A stretch of DNA of 64,000 nt, taken from NCBI GenBank assembly GCA_022749755.1, contig CM040451.1:11731871-11795870 (forward strand), given 5' to 3'. This DNA is from Azadirachta indica. Its lineage: Eukaryota; Streptophyta; Magnoliopsida; Sapindales; Meliaceae. The position numbers and the translations under genes were made by a program. The notes beneath the pieces are model-generated. The model saw nothing but the letters and a program-made list of their open reading frames with translations, searched no databases and was not told the DNA's origin. Positions 1-12,420 of the stretch are shown piece by piece (within the stretch, counting starts at the first letter, position 1; each line of letters opens with the position of its first letter).

Positions 1-924
1 TATGATAAACCAACAGACAATTTCTGCAGAAATTGGATTTGAATCTCTCCGGTGTCTGTAGGGTCGTTTCATTTAAGACCAAATTAATTTCATTACTGGC
101 TGTAATATACAGACGTTTCACACTTTGCAAGAATGCAAGACGATATCAATCATGCCGTCTCCTTTTGCAGACGAATGATTAATTTAACATTTTCCTGTAA
201 CAATTGTGCCAAAATACTCCAGTCTACAGAGAAACAAACACATAAGAATCGCGTTGATAGAAAGGTTTAACGAAGATCTCCCTTTAACAGATCTTTTTCA
301 GCCACCGTGATCCGCCGTCGACGACGTAAGCCAACTTGTTCGCTGTGATGCACGCACAGTTACGTTACTCATCTGTGCTCTAGTCTATTAGTCCAACCGG
401 AAGTCTAGAAAATTGGCATACAATCGACGTCGTTAGTATGTGTCATTCTTTATGAGCTGGGCCGCGGCTGTTTTCCAGGGCCCGTTTATGGGTTAGAATT
501 GGGTCTTCTTGTTCACAGGTTTAACAACAACTGCAGCTGAGGACGACAAAATGGGCCATAATTTTAAAGGCACACCCATTTTATCAGTCGTTTCCCATAC
601 CAAAGAATCTCGACTCAGTCTGAGAGTCTGGCATAAATAGCCGTGCAATTGGATAATGAGTGGCACAAGAAAATCCAAAACTGCAACGGACATAATAATC
701 AGTAACCAAGGACATCCTAAACTCCTCTCTGAATATTATCACACAGAAAAAAATAAAAATAAAAATAAAAAATAAAAAATAGTGGAAAAACGAACTGTAC
801 AATCTGAATTTCAATACCTGCCCACTGCCCACAGCATAAAAATTCAGAGGCAAAATGAATTCACCAAATGTGGGCCGGGCGTAGTAGCTGCCAAGGGAAA
901 TCATCAACTGGTTTCAAAACTGGA
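1..924. other. 3' flank of the MLO gene, no gene seen
   Basis: No open frame here resembles a known protein. The part next to position 925 is probably the 3' untranslated region and downstream flank of the minus-strand MLO gene. It includes an A-rich tract near 749-780. Short open frames on the minus strand (for example around 584-907) have no recognisable family features. Confidence 0.5.
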
Positions 925-2080
925 CTATTTTCCCTCTTCATAAATTAACGCTGTATTGCAGGCATCGAACCCATCGAAGGAATTCACTTTTGGATGCTCC
1001 TGATCAATCTGTTTGTCCACCTTTTCTTCACCGATTTCAACTGCTACACATTCAGTGTCGTCCGATAGAGGTTCACAGTCCAGAGAGTAGGGAGCATCAA
1101 GAGTAAACGAAGGTGAAGTGTCGAGGGAAATGGAATTGTCAAGTGAAGCATCAAGTGAAGGTCTAACTGAGTAATTACTCCTCAGGTTTTTTCTAACTCT
1201 GCCTCGCCATCTTTTTAGACCTTGCACCACACTTTCGGGGAAAACAGATTTCTTCATTGACGACCCCATCTGATATACATTTCGTTGAAAAATTAAAATC
1301 ATCATTATCGAGAATAGGATGTGATTAAAATGGTTGATTAATGAATGTAAGTTTGGTTGTGATGAATACCTGTGTGACCAATGCATAAAGCGGTAGAGTT
1401 ACATAGCCGCAAAGGATGTGTACCACCACTCCCAAGACTATTCTTATGACGATATCTTCTGTTCGTTTGTGGAAACAAGATCTCAAACCAAATTTGTACT
1501 GTAATTGATTTTCACCGAAGTTAATTTCAAATAATCATATCATTCGAGTTGAAGAAAGAAAGCACTTTTGAAAAGGTGCTTACCCAGGTCCATGCAAAGA
1601 ATGCCACTTGAAAGGAGTTCTGCAAAACTCCAAATAAATATCTCCATAAAACACAAAACTAAAACTGATGCCAAACACAGCTGGAAGAAATATCAGAAGA
1701 ATTAAGAGGTTATTAATTACCTGAAACAGTATGAAGTGGATGAGGTGTAGAAGCAATTTGGGCCAGTTAAACCAGAAGAAGTGGTCACTGGGTCTAACAA
1801 GCAAAGGTCCTATAACAACGTGAGATTTATCATGCCTCTCTAAGCACATCCGAGTTATTATCCCTTGCAGCTTGGTTCCCACCAGCAGTAGCATCTGCAT
1901 ATATACCACAATATTTTTACTCTTTATATTTCAATATTGCAATTTTCTTGGCTTAGCAAACTTATCCTAATATTGCTGTTTTTAACTTACCACCAATGGT
2001 ATAAAGGGAAGCCATAAGTAATTGTAAAATGCTGCAGAAATTCAATAAATAAATTGAATGAGAATGGCCAAGCTAGTTTA

Positions 2081-2118
<38 letters not shown>

Positions 2119-4580
2119 AGAGGGTTCTACTGCGTTTTAGTGTTACCTTGTGCATTGAAGAATATGAAAAGAACTGAGAATATCCAAATCCACAAGCTGC
2201 ATGCCAACAGAGATCCCAACGAAGAAATTGTTTTATTTCTTGTTGTAATAGTATTGTAAAAGAAATTTTTATATATATATATATATATATATGTTGATGA
2301 AACACTTATTTACCTCATTCCCGCCAGTACTCCGAAGTCTTTCTCTAAAGCTCTTCTTATGTATTTTTGGAAGTTAAAGTTACTTCCTTCTGCAAAATGC
2401 GCCTAAAAGAAATTTAAAACATAAAAATTGATTAAAAAATAGCAATCCATTTATTACTTGATTAAGAAATTTACTTGTTTTTAAATTAATTCCAAGAAGT
2501 AATTAATGGGTATAATAATACCGTAATGAATCCGTGTCTGAGGGTTAAGTAATCTGTTCTGGAGACAGATTCATAAAACTGTCGCAGAAAACATGCCTGC
2601 AATTAAAGCAATAGATGAAAGTGAAGATAAATTACATATATGAGCTCAATTTCTGTGTTATTTTAGTATTTTTTTTGGCACGTGTTAACAGGTTAATGTT
2701 TGCACTAACCGGCCAACGAAGTAATCTGTGTTCACTCCAAAATCTCAGGTGTCGCTTCCCGAATGATGTCTGATGGGTGAATTGGAACCGTCGCGGATCT
2801 TCAATTTATGAAATTAATATAGGATCAGTGAGAAAATAAATTTGTACTCTCAGTATTTCAAAATAATTTTATTCAGACAGATATCCTCCGTTTTAAGAAG
2901 AGTCACATACTTCGCTTCGTTTCCAAGGAATCCTAAAAAATTAATAACTAATATCCAAATAGACAATTAATGAAATTTATGCACCTGGCCTGCATGCAGT
3001 CATTTCTAATATAGTTGGTATTTTATTTACATTCCAATTCTTAGACCTGAAAGGAATCAAAGAACTCCAAACTATCACCATCATGAACAAATTAATTAAA
3101 TTAATTGAGTTAATGATTTTGCGCCTACCATCAATAATTGTGTACAAAGTGGACCATATTGTCATAACTGAGAGAATTTGAATGGAATAATCAGCAATTC
3201 TCAATTAATAAAAAATTAAGAAGGGTCCCAGAAAAGGATTTTTATATAAGAAATTGATGATGTCAAACAAATCAGGACTTACCATTTGTAAATTGATATT
3301 CAAAAGTTCTGGTTTCTGCCTCCCAAGATTCCCAACTCCTCATCTGTAAATAATTCACATGAAAATTGAAGCAAATAATTGTCAAACACACGTTAAAGAA
3401 AACTACAAGTTCAACTTTCATTGTCTAGATTAGAGAGTTGGTTAAAGTTCATACAATTTCATTACATGATAAGGGGAAGGAGCACTTCAATCACAAATTT
3501 TCTTCCTCCTTTTGGACTGCTTATAATTAATTGGTTTAATTTGTTCATTCTTACAAGTCAAACACAGATTAACGCCGCCTAATTTAAGGACAATTTTCAA
3601 AGAGTGAGATACTATTCATTTACCGTAGATGGAGAAGGAAATGGAATATTAATTATACCTTGGCCATGCCAAGACTGAACGTGAGAACGCAAGACAATGA
3701 ATGGAAAAAGGCCAGAACAAATATTAAATACTGAAGCTGCCTTACACCCTCTCTCGACACCAAGGAGACCTTGTCCTGTACTTCAAGATATATATATATA
3801 TATATATATATATAGCATGATCAAACAAAAATAATATTAAATGAAGTTGATATATACAACATAACGCATTCTGCCAAAGCAAATTAAGCAGAAATATTAG
3901 TTGCAATGGCAACTTTGCAGTTATGCAATCTGTAGGAGATTAATGTTTCCGGCATGCAGTAAAATGGTTGTCTAGTTTCCATTTTAATTTACCCATCAAA
4001 TGCTGCTCAGTTTTCTCTTAAGAATATTTACCTGCTCCTGACATTTGAGTTCTTCCTCACTATAGTTATCCGAATCCGTGCTTCCGCAAGGGAGAAAAGT
4101 TTCAGCCCTGCTCTTTGGGATGCATATATTTGCAATTGTCTTTTCACTCACAGTCAAGATCAAGGACATGAATCCCAACAGCATCAAGTCTACAAAGACA
4201 ATAAAGACAAGCCCAGTTCATCTTTGATATAAAGAAATTAAATTAACTTAAGAAACAATCGTTTTGAAAAAAGTTGCGTTGATTCTCGGGTAGCTTCTCA
4301 CCTAATTTGATCTTGTCAAGAGCCTGAATGAGCGACTTCTTCCTCTTCTTGGTGAAATACTTAACAAACAAAAACAAATCGCAGACTGAGATATTGGGTT
4401 TAAATTGCTGCATGCAAGTGTAGCAGTTTTATTCTATAGCGGTTAATTTACCTTAGCTAAAAGATGAAGCAAATGCTCGATAAGAATAGAAATAGAAATC
4501 AAGAGGAAACAAACAGTTGCCACAGCCCATGTTGGCGTTACTTCAAGTGTTCTTTCTTCAACAGCCGTCTCCCCAGCCAT
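925..4580 (-). CDS. MLO: MLO-like seven-transmembrane protein
   Basis: Predicted 516-residue plant MLO protein, an integral plasma-membrane family linked to powdery mildew susceptibility, pollen tube and root responses and Ca2+ signalling. Exons (minus strand, in transcript order): 4580-4452, 4359-4302, 4189-4032, 3775-3659, 3343-3283, 2798-2710, 2596-2522, 2402-2314, 2196-2147, 2031-1991, 1894-1721, 1619-1584, 1498-1370, 1269-925. All junctions are GT-AG and the frame closes. Visible hallmarks: N-terminal [24 protein letters not shown] after a basic loop, [68 protein letters not shown] and [14 protein letters not shown]. The four conserved loop cysteines fall at 85, 97, 112 and 367. A basic, tryptophan-containing calmodulin-binding segment ([12 protein letters not shown]) starts the C-terminal tail, which is Ser- and acid-rich. 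Length is normal for the family. The subclade is not assigned. Confidence 0.93.
2085..2115. repeat. (TA)n microsatellite in an MLO intron
   Basis: Pure AT dinucleotide run lying in the intron between the 2196-2147 and 2031-1991 exons, just downstream of the donor. A likely polymorphic marker. Confidence 0.9.
2270..2292. repeat. (TA)n microsatellite in an MLO intron
   Basis: Second TA run, in the intron between the exons 2402-2314 and 2196-2147. Confidence 0.9.
3788..3814. repeat. (TA)n microsatellite in an MLO intron
   Basis: TA run 13 bases upstream (transcript sense) of the exon that begins at 3775, so it sits in the acceptor region of that intron. Confidence 0.9.
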
Positions 4581-6001
4581 AGTTTTCTGTCTTAGCTAGA
4601 TATCTGATATCAGTTCTGTTACTGCTGTATATATATATATATAAAATAAGCGAGACAAGCGTCTTCCTTGATTTCGGAGTTTGGACACAGCATATATTAT
4701 TTTGCGTTAGTCAAAAGTTCTAAATTTCATAAGAGGATGCGCCGCTTTCCTGACCCTACCTATAGCCATCATACTTAATCCATGACGTGGAACTGTACAA
4801 AACGACAGAGGAAAATTTCAGGATTTTCGTGGAAAGTTTAGAACCCACGGCCCCGTTACAGTGAATGATACCCTTGCGTGTTTCCATTTTGACCAAATTT
4901 ACTTATGCAGACAAAATTAATAATCAATAAGGGAGAAGTATCAGAGTGCAGAAAAGTACGGTATGGACACGAAAATTGAAAGATGGAATGTTAAAATGAG
5001 GACCCACAAGGTCCTAGATTTTGATTCTTCGATTTAAATATGGAGATGTAACTAGGAAGTTCTGTACGCGGGATAATCAAAAGAGAAAAAGAAAATGGTT
5101 CCCAATTATGTATCAATAACCTTTCCTGGTTTTACATTCTTTTTTTTTTTCTTTCAAATATCACAAAGAAAATTGTTTTTTTGATGTTAGACGCGGTTTT
5201 ATAATTTGTGTATTTTGTTTATTTGAATTTCATGCATGTATACGTTGAAGAAGACGACGTCTTGACTCTTTATTTTCGTACCGTTATTATTATTATTATT
5301 ATTATAATATGCACCGCGCTGCGCTGTGCTCAAATTTCTGTTGTCTTGTCGACACGCCTCCAACCATCAAGCCGATGGTAAGAATGTTCGAAATTTGAGT
5401 ACTAAAGGATGAAATTGTTAGCTATACGTAAACAGGAACGGATCGATTGAGAGTCCAAATGTCAATATTAAAAATCTTCGGAGACAGACAGGAATACAAA
5501 TATTTGACGGCAAATTAGACAGATTCCGTGCGAAATGAAGTTGCAGGAATATAATTTTTGTGATGTTGAAATAGCTAGTAACGTGACAAATACAAGCGCC
5601 CTGACTTCAAAACCGGGCGGGAAATCCAGCTTTGGGGACCATTTTGCGTGAAGGTCCAACATTCATTGACAATATGAAATCGATGTACGTATAATATAAG
5701 CAAGAATAAGATTGGTCATTATGGTCTGTGGACAGACCTCTGCCCATTTCTATAGCTAGAAGTTGGACCACATAATAATCAAATTGGGCAAAATGTACGT
5801 GAATTGCATTAATTTCTTGTGTCCAGTCCTTGGCTTGCTGAATATCTCTCAAGGTTACAATCAGAGAACAGCCGGAAGATTCACCTTCATCCCTAGAAGA
5901 CTCGTCCGGCTCAAGGGATTTTTGTGTTTTAGATGAGCTCACATATTGGAGAAGAAAAACTGGCCTCAGAATGTTATGCTATTTATCATGTGTGCATATA
6001 T

Positions 6002-6037
<36 letters not shown>

Positions 6038-6897
6038 CAGATATAGAAATTAAAAAAAAAAAAAAAAAACCAAAATTGGCTGAGCAACATAACCAATTAA
6101 ATTATGCAGCACCTTTTGAGATGGATGGGTTGAAAAGCCTCAAAAAGGAGCATTCGCTTGAGACTTAATGGTTAATACACTTATGGTCTTTTTCCATAGC
6201 AGCAGAAGTTGAGCATCATTAAGTTACTCAAAAGAATACTTACAATTTTTCTTCTCTCTTTTTTTTTTTTTTTTCTTTCTTTCTCACAAGCTAAATTGTA
6301 AAAGTTACAGCACACGTATAATAATTAGAGCAATTACAGACATTGTCTTCTGCAACCTCAGGTGCTACTACTGCATCTTCGTTAGTATATATCATAGTTT
6401 CCAACATAATGTTGCATAATTCCCTGAAAGGCAATGCCAACAACTTTAATGAGATCACAACTAGTAGTTTTGAAACTGAAAAGCAGATTCTCAAAAAAAT
6501 CGTGATCTACATTTTATTGATTTATAATTAGGATGTCTGTATGAAAAAATGGACCATCAGCTGTCGCCGAGAAATAAAACCGTGAAAACATTAAGTAATT
6601 CTTGAGAAACACTTCAAATGTGATAGTATGCAGGACAACCATGACATCCTTGGCACCATCTTCGGGATCAGCTGATCCGGTTGCAAGATAGCATTCATAA
6701 AAAATGAGTTTTTGGCTATTATTGCCACTAATCATCTCAGATGAAGCCATCTTCAACTTCCTTGGAAACTACTTGCATTGTATAAGCAGGCTCACACAGA
6801 CCAACCATATTATCACACCCATCATGCTCAGACATTAATAGCCTTGTCTATTACACTACCTTTGAACCTGCACGTTCTATCTTACAACTGAAGTACC
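4581..6897. other. Intergenic region between MLO and ARF3
   Basis: No supported gene. It holds the MLO upstream region, a (TTA)n run near 5284-5308, a (TA)n run at 6006-6036, an A18 tract just after it (about 6052-6069) and a T-rich tract near 6259-6274. A 111-codon open frame on the minus strand (5607-5942) has no recognisable domain. The part adjoining 6898 is probably the ARF3 3' untranslated region. Confidence 0.5.
4628..4643 (-). promoter_or_regulatory. TA-rich stretch, possible TATA region of the MLO gene
   Basis: A (TA)8 run about 50-60 bases upstream of the MLO start codon. On the minus strand it reads TTATTTTATATATA, which fits a plant TATA box. The transcription start is not known, so this assignment is an inference from position and composition. 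Confidence 0.35.
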
Positions 6898-9800
6898 CTA
6901 TAATGCAATATCAAAAAGCATATCTCCTACAACATAGAGGTTGCTTACATTGGTACAGTTGCTTCCAACTGCCTTGGTCATTGCTGGAGTCTTCGGATGA
7001 AACTGCTCTCCAACAAGAGGCAGAAAAGAAGCTCCAGGATTCAATGGAGATGATTCAGGAGCTGTGTTGTTCTCAACATTGGCAATTTGCCTTCCCTCGG
7101 TCAATGAAAAACCAAAGAGTCTGCAACTATTTTTACAGGAGGAAACTAAATCTTGATTGCCCCTAATTGTTGACTGACCTACAAGAGGGTGTGAAATACG
7201 CTCATTTGAATGAGTAAAAGCATCCCTGCCACCCCGATCATCCCCCCTGAAACTAGACTCACCTAGTGAAGATGATCCGCGCTTTCCTCCATCAGTTTCA
7301 GAATTATGAAACAAACTATGACGGCTAACCCGTTGCAGTTTCTCTCTATCATTCAAGCTATAAGGAGGATTATAGTTAGTTACCGGATTGCTTGCCAGCT
7401 GAAACATTAACACTGAAGATGGTGATGACACTTGTACAGATGGGGCAGAAGGGCTCAAATGAGTGTTATAGCCCTGCACTGCAGCAGACCATCTAGTTCT
7501 TGATCCTGGCACCTGAATGCCATCAGAGATTCCAAGGCCACCATTTCCATGAGCCTCATTAGCAGTTGGGACTCTTCCATATGGAGACTTTGGAAATACT
7601 TCTTGACCTTGCAAGACCTTATGGAATCGGAATGATTCACCAAAGCCTATGCCTTTGTATGAAATGTCAGAATTCACCTGTGGGTTTCTGATGCCATCTC
7701 CGGTTGCAGCAATCCCAGAACCATTAGAACCAGGAAGGCATCTCCTGATTTCAGATGGATGCAGATTCTGACTATCAACACCATCATAAACAGGGTTAAA
7801 ACCCAAAATTTCTTGACCTTGCAAGACCTTCTGGAACCTCAAAGATTCCCCAAAGTCTGGTACTCCAATCCCATCTGTTAGAATTACGCATTGAATAGTC
7901 AAAAGATTTTGTATGGAGCAAGAAAAGCCAATTGGAAACAATGAAATATTTTTTCATTTAACGAAGAAAGACCAACCGGGAACTGGAAATTCTGGTTTCC
8001 CTGATGGCAATCCGATCCTGCTCCTCTTCAAACCAGATGTGATCAGGTTATTGGAACCAGAAACAGGACCAGATGGCTCAATTTCCCATGGAGAAACCCT
8101 GGTGTGCCTGTTAGACTCTACATCATCCCACCTCACCTGCAAAAAGAGCCGGAGACTTTTCAAATCTAGTAATATTTGCATGCATCACATATTAAGAGTC
8201 AGAATCCTACGGATGATGTGAAACAAAGGAACTTCGGTGCAGAGTAGCAAAGGATCATAAAAAACATCACGAACTCCCCATATACAAAGACAACAAAATT
8301 TTCAGACAAATCAAAATTAGCTAATCCAAACTTTGCAACAACAGTAATTATCTTGCTTAAAATTTGAATGCGTGACAGTAGTAATCAAGGTCACAATTAC
8401 TCATGATATGAGCTGTTAAGCAGGAAACTGGACAGAATAGGTGACAGAATGAGTTATTAGCAAGTTATTAAAAAATGTGATAGAAATCCTATGACTAGAA
8501 ACAGACCAAATACACGACCGCAAAACATGCATTTCATCCTCTCAAGACCAGGCAATACCAATACTAGCTTTTATGTAATCTACATCATGATGAACCTGTT
8601 CATACCAAAACAAATGGGAGACAAGGTAGACAATATACACAACGCATCCACTATAAGACTCATCAAGGGATATCCAAAGCTGATATTCTCCATTATAGTT
8701 CTTAACACATTTGCATAAATGTTTGAAAGATAACATGCTCTGCCACAAATTCATACCATGAGGCATCTCCATTTTGAACCAGGCCATCTCACAGGATCCA
8801 TATCACTGATTCCCATAATTAGTCCAGTGTATCTGCCATAGAGACTTGAGTAAGATTCTACATTGTGTTTTGAATTAATTACCAAATTTCAAAAATACTA
8901 AACCTTCGTTCTGCTGCATCTTCTGTTTCAAAACGCATTTTGAACCTCATTCCAACAGAAAACGGATGATCAAGGCTCTTTAAGTATTTATTGACAAGTA
9001 TTATGAACTCTGACGCAGTGGCCCTACAAGTGCACATGGACAATATACTTAATTAACATCCTGAATTTGAAAGAATTGACAAAACAAGTCTCTAAAGAGC
9101 ATGACAAATAAAATTCAATGAATACAATTAAAAGCATAAAATTTTGGTTGCAGAAATACACACCAAGGAGAAAGGACTTTGACAGGCCAGTAAACCAAAG
9201 GTATAGAGAAGGATCAACAATAAAATCAATTGGAGTTTGAAATAATGCATTGAATGACCATGTAGAGATGTGAATGAGTTTTGTGTTCAGAATAAGGTGT
9301 ACACAAGGTTCACATCATCATGAAACAGCCAAATTGCAGCATCAACCGAATTCTTTTGAATGCTTAAGCAATAAAGATGATAAAACTTTAACAATCACAA
9401 AACTATTGGGAATTTGATGGTGGCACACCATCAGGAGAAATCTTATTGAAGCAAGATCTGGAAAAGTGGGCACTTGAAGAGAGACATGCAGAGAGGAAGA
9501 AACTAAATGCTGAGATATAATGATGTAGGTATTGTACTTTGGCAATGGTGGTTTAAGGTGGAGAAAGATAGAGAATGGAAGAGGTAAGGAGCGGCAAAGG
9601 TGGACTTTTTCTTTTTTTTATTTTTGGGCAGTAGTAATGTTGGTTGCATGGAACTTATGACTTGATTGCTCCATATATAAATAATAAAGTGTTTGCTTAT
9701 GACATGATGCAAATTCTCCTAATCTATGACTTATGCAATATCTTCTATGTATATAAATAGGATAAAAAGTTTAAACTCTTGTTGTATAAAATATATTTTT

Positions 9801-11961
9801 ACGAGAACACTGGAACATACTAAACTAGCTATAAAGAATAACACTATGGTCGAGTCCAGAAATGTATACACACACACACACACACATATTTAGGGAGTAC
9901 ACCAGATAAATATGCAAGAACATAACAGTGTCACACCATATAAATCAAAGCAATTGCTTCACTGGACCACAGCTAGGTTAGTGCCGCTATGCAAGCACCC
10001 TATAAACTCTCTAAAAAAATACTATCATTCAGATGTTGATAGTCAGATTGTTTACGGAAGTACTAAATGAAGGAAGCAGCAATATACCTTGGATTGTAGG
10101 AAATACTAAAAGGACGTCTCATAGCTATAGCATCAACCACCTCTGTGACAGAGCAGGGACTCAACTGTGGGCTGCAGAAAGAAGGAAAAGTAGGACCACT
10201 TTTTACTTGAGCTGCTCTTCTGATTCCAAGTCTCAATTCACCATCTTCACCCCTGCCACAGTCATCATGTTAGAATAACAATGACGAATTTATCTTTTCA
10301 ACAGTATAAGGTCTTTAATACCTAAGGAAGAGCACCGCATCTCCGGAAACAAGCTTCTTCTTATTAACAAATGCACTCCACCCAGTAGTCAGCAAGTGCC
10401 TCCGTGGTTGCCCTGCTCAAACCAAGAAGAAAAGTATCCACTCAAGATGTTACCATAGGAACAAAAATGAAATAGTAGTCCAAACGGCAGTTACTCCTTC
10501 AAGAGAAAAAAAAGACCAACCATAAACATGAACAAATGCTTTATAAACATATATCTAACAGCTTTAGCATACCCCTGTAAATGTGTCGAAACCTCCATTC
10601 CTGGCCATGGAGATCCTTCGCTACAAGCTCCTGTGAAGGCCTCTGTTGACTATAATCCTACAATAATAATGTACTTAAATATCAGAGACAAATCAAAAAG
10701 GAGAAGCATGCTTCAATATAGCAAACTTTTCAAAGTAGTGTTACATATGGTTCATTTCAAACTATGCTAAAGCCAAAGAACAGCAGATTGCAGCAAATTT
10801 ACCAGGGGAGGGAAGCAGTCTTCTGCAGCTCGACGAGGAACAGAGAAACCTCCATGAGTACTAGTATCAGAAGCCGTGAGGGTCTTGCAGAACATGTGGG
10901 GTGTTGAAGACTTCACAGCCACCTCAACACCCTCTTCTTCACCATCCTCTTCAATTTTCCCTTCTCGCAATTTTCCCTTCTCGCAGCTTCCGCTCGATTT
11001 GCTATAAAGCACAAAAATTCAGACAACACAAGATACAAACTAATTTAATCAGCAAATCAAACGAAATACAAAATCAGAACAAAGCTCACCTCACTTTCAG
11101 GAATCAGCGAGACCTGTGCATAAACATCATCGCTTGCAGCCTCAGCCTACAGAAAAGAACACAATTCATGCAAGAAGCCATGAAGTAAATACCCGAAGAG
11201 GAAGAGAGAAGGAAAAATAAACTTTATAAAACTAGCCATCACTTACTTCCCCGTAGAACAAAACACCTTCACTTTTTCTTTGCAGACTTAATTATAGTAA
11301 TATTTTAATTTATGAACTGGGACACAGAAACATATTACCAGAAACATCCATTTTTCCCCAATTTTCTTGCCAAACAAACAAAATCAGATCAAAAGACCTA
11401 GAAAGAACAACATAGCAATTATTTGAGAACAACAATTAAAGAATGAAACCCACAGAAAAAAGAAAAATTCAAAACTTTGAATGCCCTCTCCCTTAAATGT
11501 TCTCATAAAACGAAACTAACAACAAATTTCACAATACCCAAACAACACTCATTAGCTTAAAACAATTCCACAAACGATACCTTAAAATTCACAATAAATA
11601 CATGTACTTTCAGTTACAAATACGGTTAGTTATATGATAATATACTTACATGGAGTTTGACATCAGCAACCCGACAAAACACATGAGAAGGAAGATCACA
11701 AGCAGCTGAGGATGCGGCGGAAAAATCGGAGACATGCTCCAAGTGACCCTGGGGAAAATAAACAACCACACTCCCTCTCTTCGGCAGAGATATAAGTGGG
11801 CCGGCACATGCGTGCCAAAGCTCCAAAGACACCCCAGAAGCCGAAGCGGAAGCGAAACCAGAAGCACTTAAGACAGAAGCAGAAGAAGAAGACGGCGATA
11901 AAGACTCGGATGACGGAGTCTCATCGTCTTCTGTAGTGTTAAGATCAATCAAACCAACCAT
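6898..11961 (-). CDS. ARF3: Auxin response factor 3 (ETTIN), frame disrupted in exon 3
   Basis: Nuclear B3-type transcription factor for gynoecium, leaf abaxial polarity and phase change. Exons (minus, transcript order): 11961-11650, 11146-11090, 11001-10803, 10657-10573, 10412-10322, 10252-10088, 9023-8904, 8832-8757, 8136-7977, 7874-6898. Ten exons is the layout known for ETTIN. Hallmarks: [20 protein letters not shown] near residue 44, B3 domain ([20 protein letters not shown] to LGIRRA), ARF domain ([20 protein letters not shown]), [11 protein letters not shown], and two FGESxRFxKVLQGQE motifs. It ends in DMLFDIAL without a PB1 domain, as ETTIN does. A perfect 16-bp tandem duplication (10953-10984) makes exon 3 199 nt instead of 183. 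Using the conserved acceptor, translation then stops at 10953-10951, about residue 140, before the B3 domain. A downstream AG (10981-10980) would restore frame, giving about 739 residues. The frame without the duplication would be about 741 residues. Confidence 0.93.
7600..7620 (-). promoter_or_regulatory. tasiR-ARF target site 1 (3'-proximal)
   Basis: The plus strand reads TTCTTGACCTTGCAAGACC, nearly the TAS3-derived tasiR-ARF itself, so the minus-strand ARF3 mRNA carries the complementary target. It encodes [14 protein letters not shown] is known to have two such sites, cleaved by AGO7/TAS3-dependent small RNAs. Confidence 0.92.
7810..7830 (-). promoter_or_regulatory. tasiR-ARF target site 2 (5'-proximal)
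   Basis: Second copy of the same 21-base site, 210 bases upstream in the transcript, encoding KVLQGQEIL. Its plus-strand sequence over these 21 bases is identical to site 1. The paired-site arrangement matches ARF3 of other angiosperms. Confidence 0.92.
10953..10984. repeat. Perfect 16-bp tandem duplication in ARF3 exon 3
   Basis: AATTTTCCCTTCTCGC occurs twice head to tail (10953-10968, 10969-10984) within the coding exon before the B3 domain. 16 is not a multiple of three, so the frame after it changes. With one copy the exon is 183 nt and encodes an acidic segment that aligns with the ETTIN family. Confidence 0.95.
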
Positions 11962-12420
11962 TGTAGCAAGAGTCTAAAAAACAGAGGTGTAGAAACAGAG
12001 AAGAAGCTGAAAAAAGGAAGTGCTTTTGAGAGTGAGAAGAAAGAGTTTCACGACGGCATTTTTAGAGGCGAGTGTTTAAGTGTAACTCTGGCAATGGTAA
12101 AAGGAGGTGATGGCCGATGAGTAAAGACTCCCATTAAAAAAAAAAAAAAAAAGCTTTTCTTTTTTACAATTATGAAATGGGATGGTAGATATCAAATCAA
12201 GCTTTAATGGTGTTGAAATTAAAAAGAAAAAAAAATGAAGATAGTATGTGTATGTATTACATATATAAGTAGTATATGTATTCATGTGCTTTTTCTCATC
12301 TGCAGGCTGAGAAGCAGCAGTGCTGCAACTGCTGCTGCTTCTGCAATGCTGCGACCGCTGGCCAGTTGTGATGTGTGACAGAAAGACAGAAATGAGAGAG
12401 AAAGTGAAAGAAAGAGTGAT
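11962..12420 (-). promoter_or_regulatory. ARF3 5' leader and proximal upstream region
   Basis: CT-rich leader on the minus strand directly upstream of the ARF3 start, followed by A/T tracts (12134-12151) and a GCTGCTGC-like CTG/CAG-rich patch at 12300-12365 that could fold. The transcription start cannot be placed from sequence alone. Confidence 0.45.
12048..12059 (-). other. Possible upstream ORF (3 codons) in the ARF3 leader
   Basis: Minus strand ATG-CCG-TCG-TGA lies about 87 bases upstream of the ARF3 start codon. ETTIN mRNAs are known to be translationally controlled by upstream ORFs. Whether this ATG is in the transcript is not shown by the sequence. Confidence 0.35.

Noticed and set aside
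2147..2231. Longer form of the MLO exon beginning upstream of 2196
   Set aside because: It adds about 12 residues not seen in the family; the AG at 2197-2198 gives a clean join (VLAGMSLWIW).
2907..2932. A 23-base segment with AG before and GT after, which looks like an extra MLO microexon
   Set aside because: It would shift the frame away from the conserved NDPRRFQF join; direct joining of 3283 to 2798 gives the family text exactly.
5607..5942. 111-codon open frame on the minus strand
   Set aside because: No motif or family resemblance, and AT-rich surroundings; probably chance.
7600..7830. Plus-strand tasiR-ARF sequence as a TAS3 RNA gene
   Set aside because: Both copies are in frame inside the minus-strand ARF3 coding exon, so they are targets, not small-RNA precursors; no miR390 sites were seen nearby.
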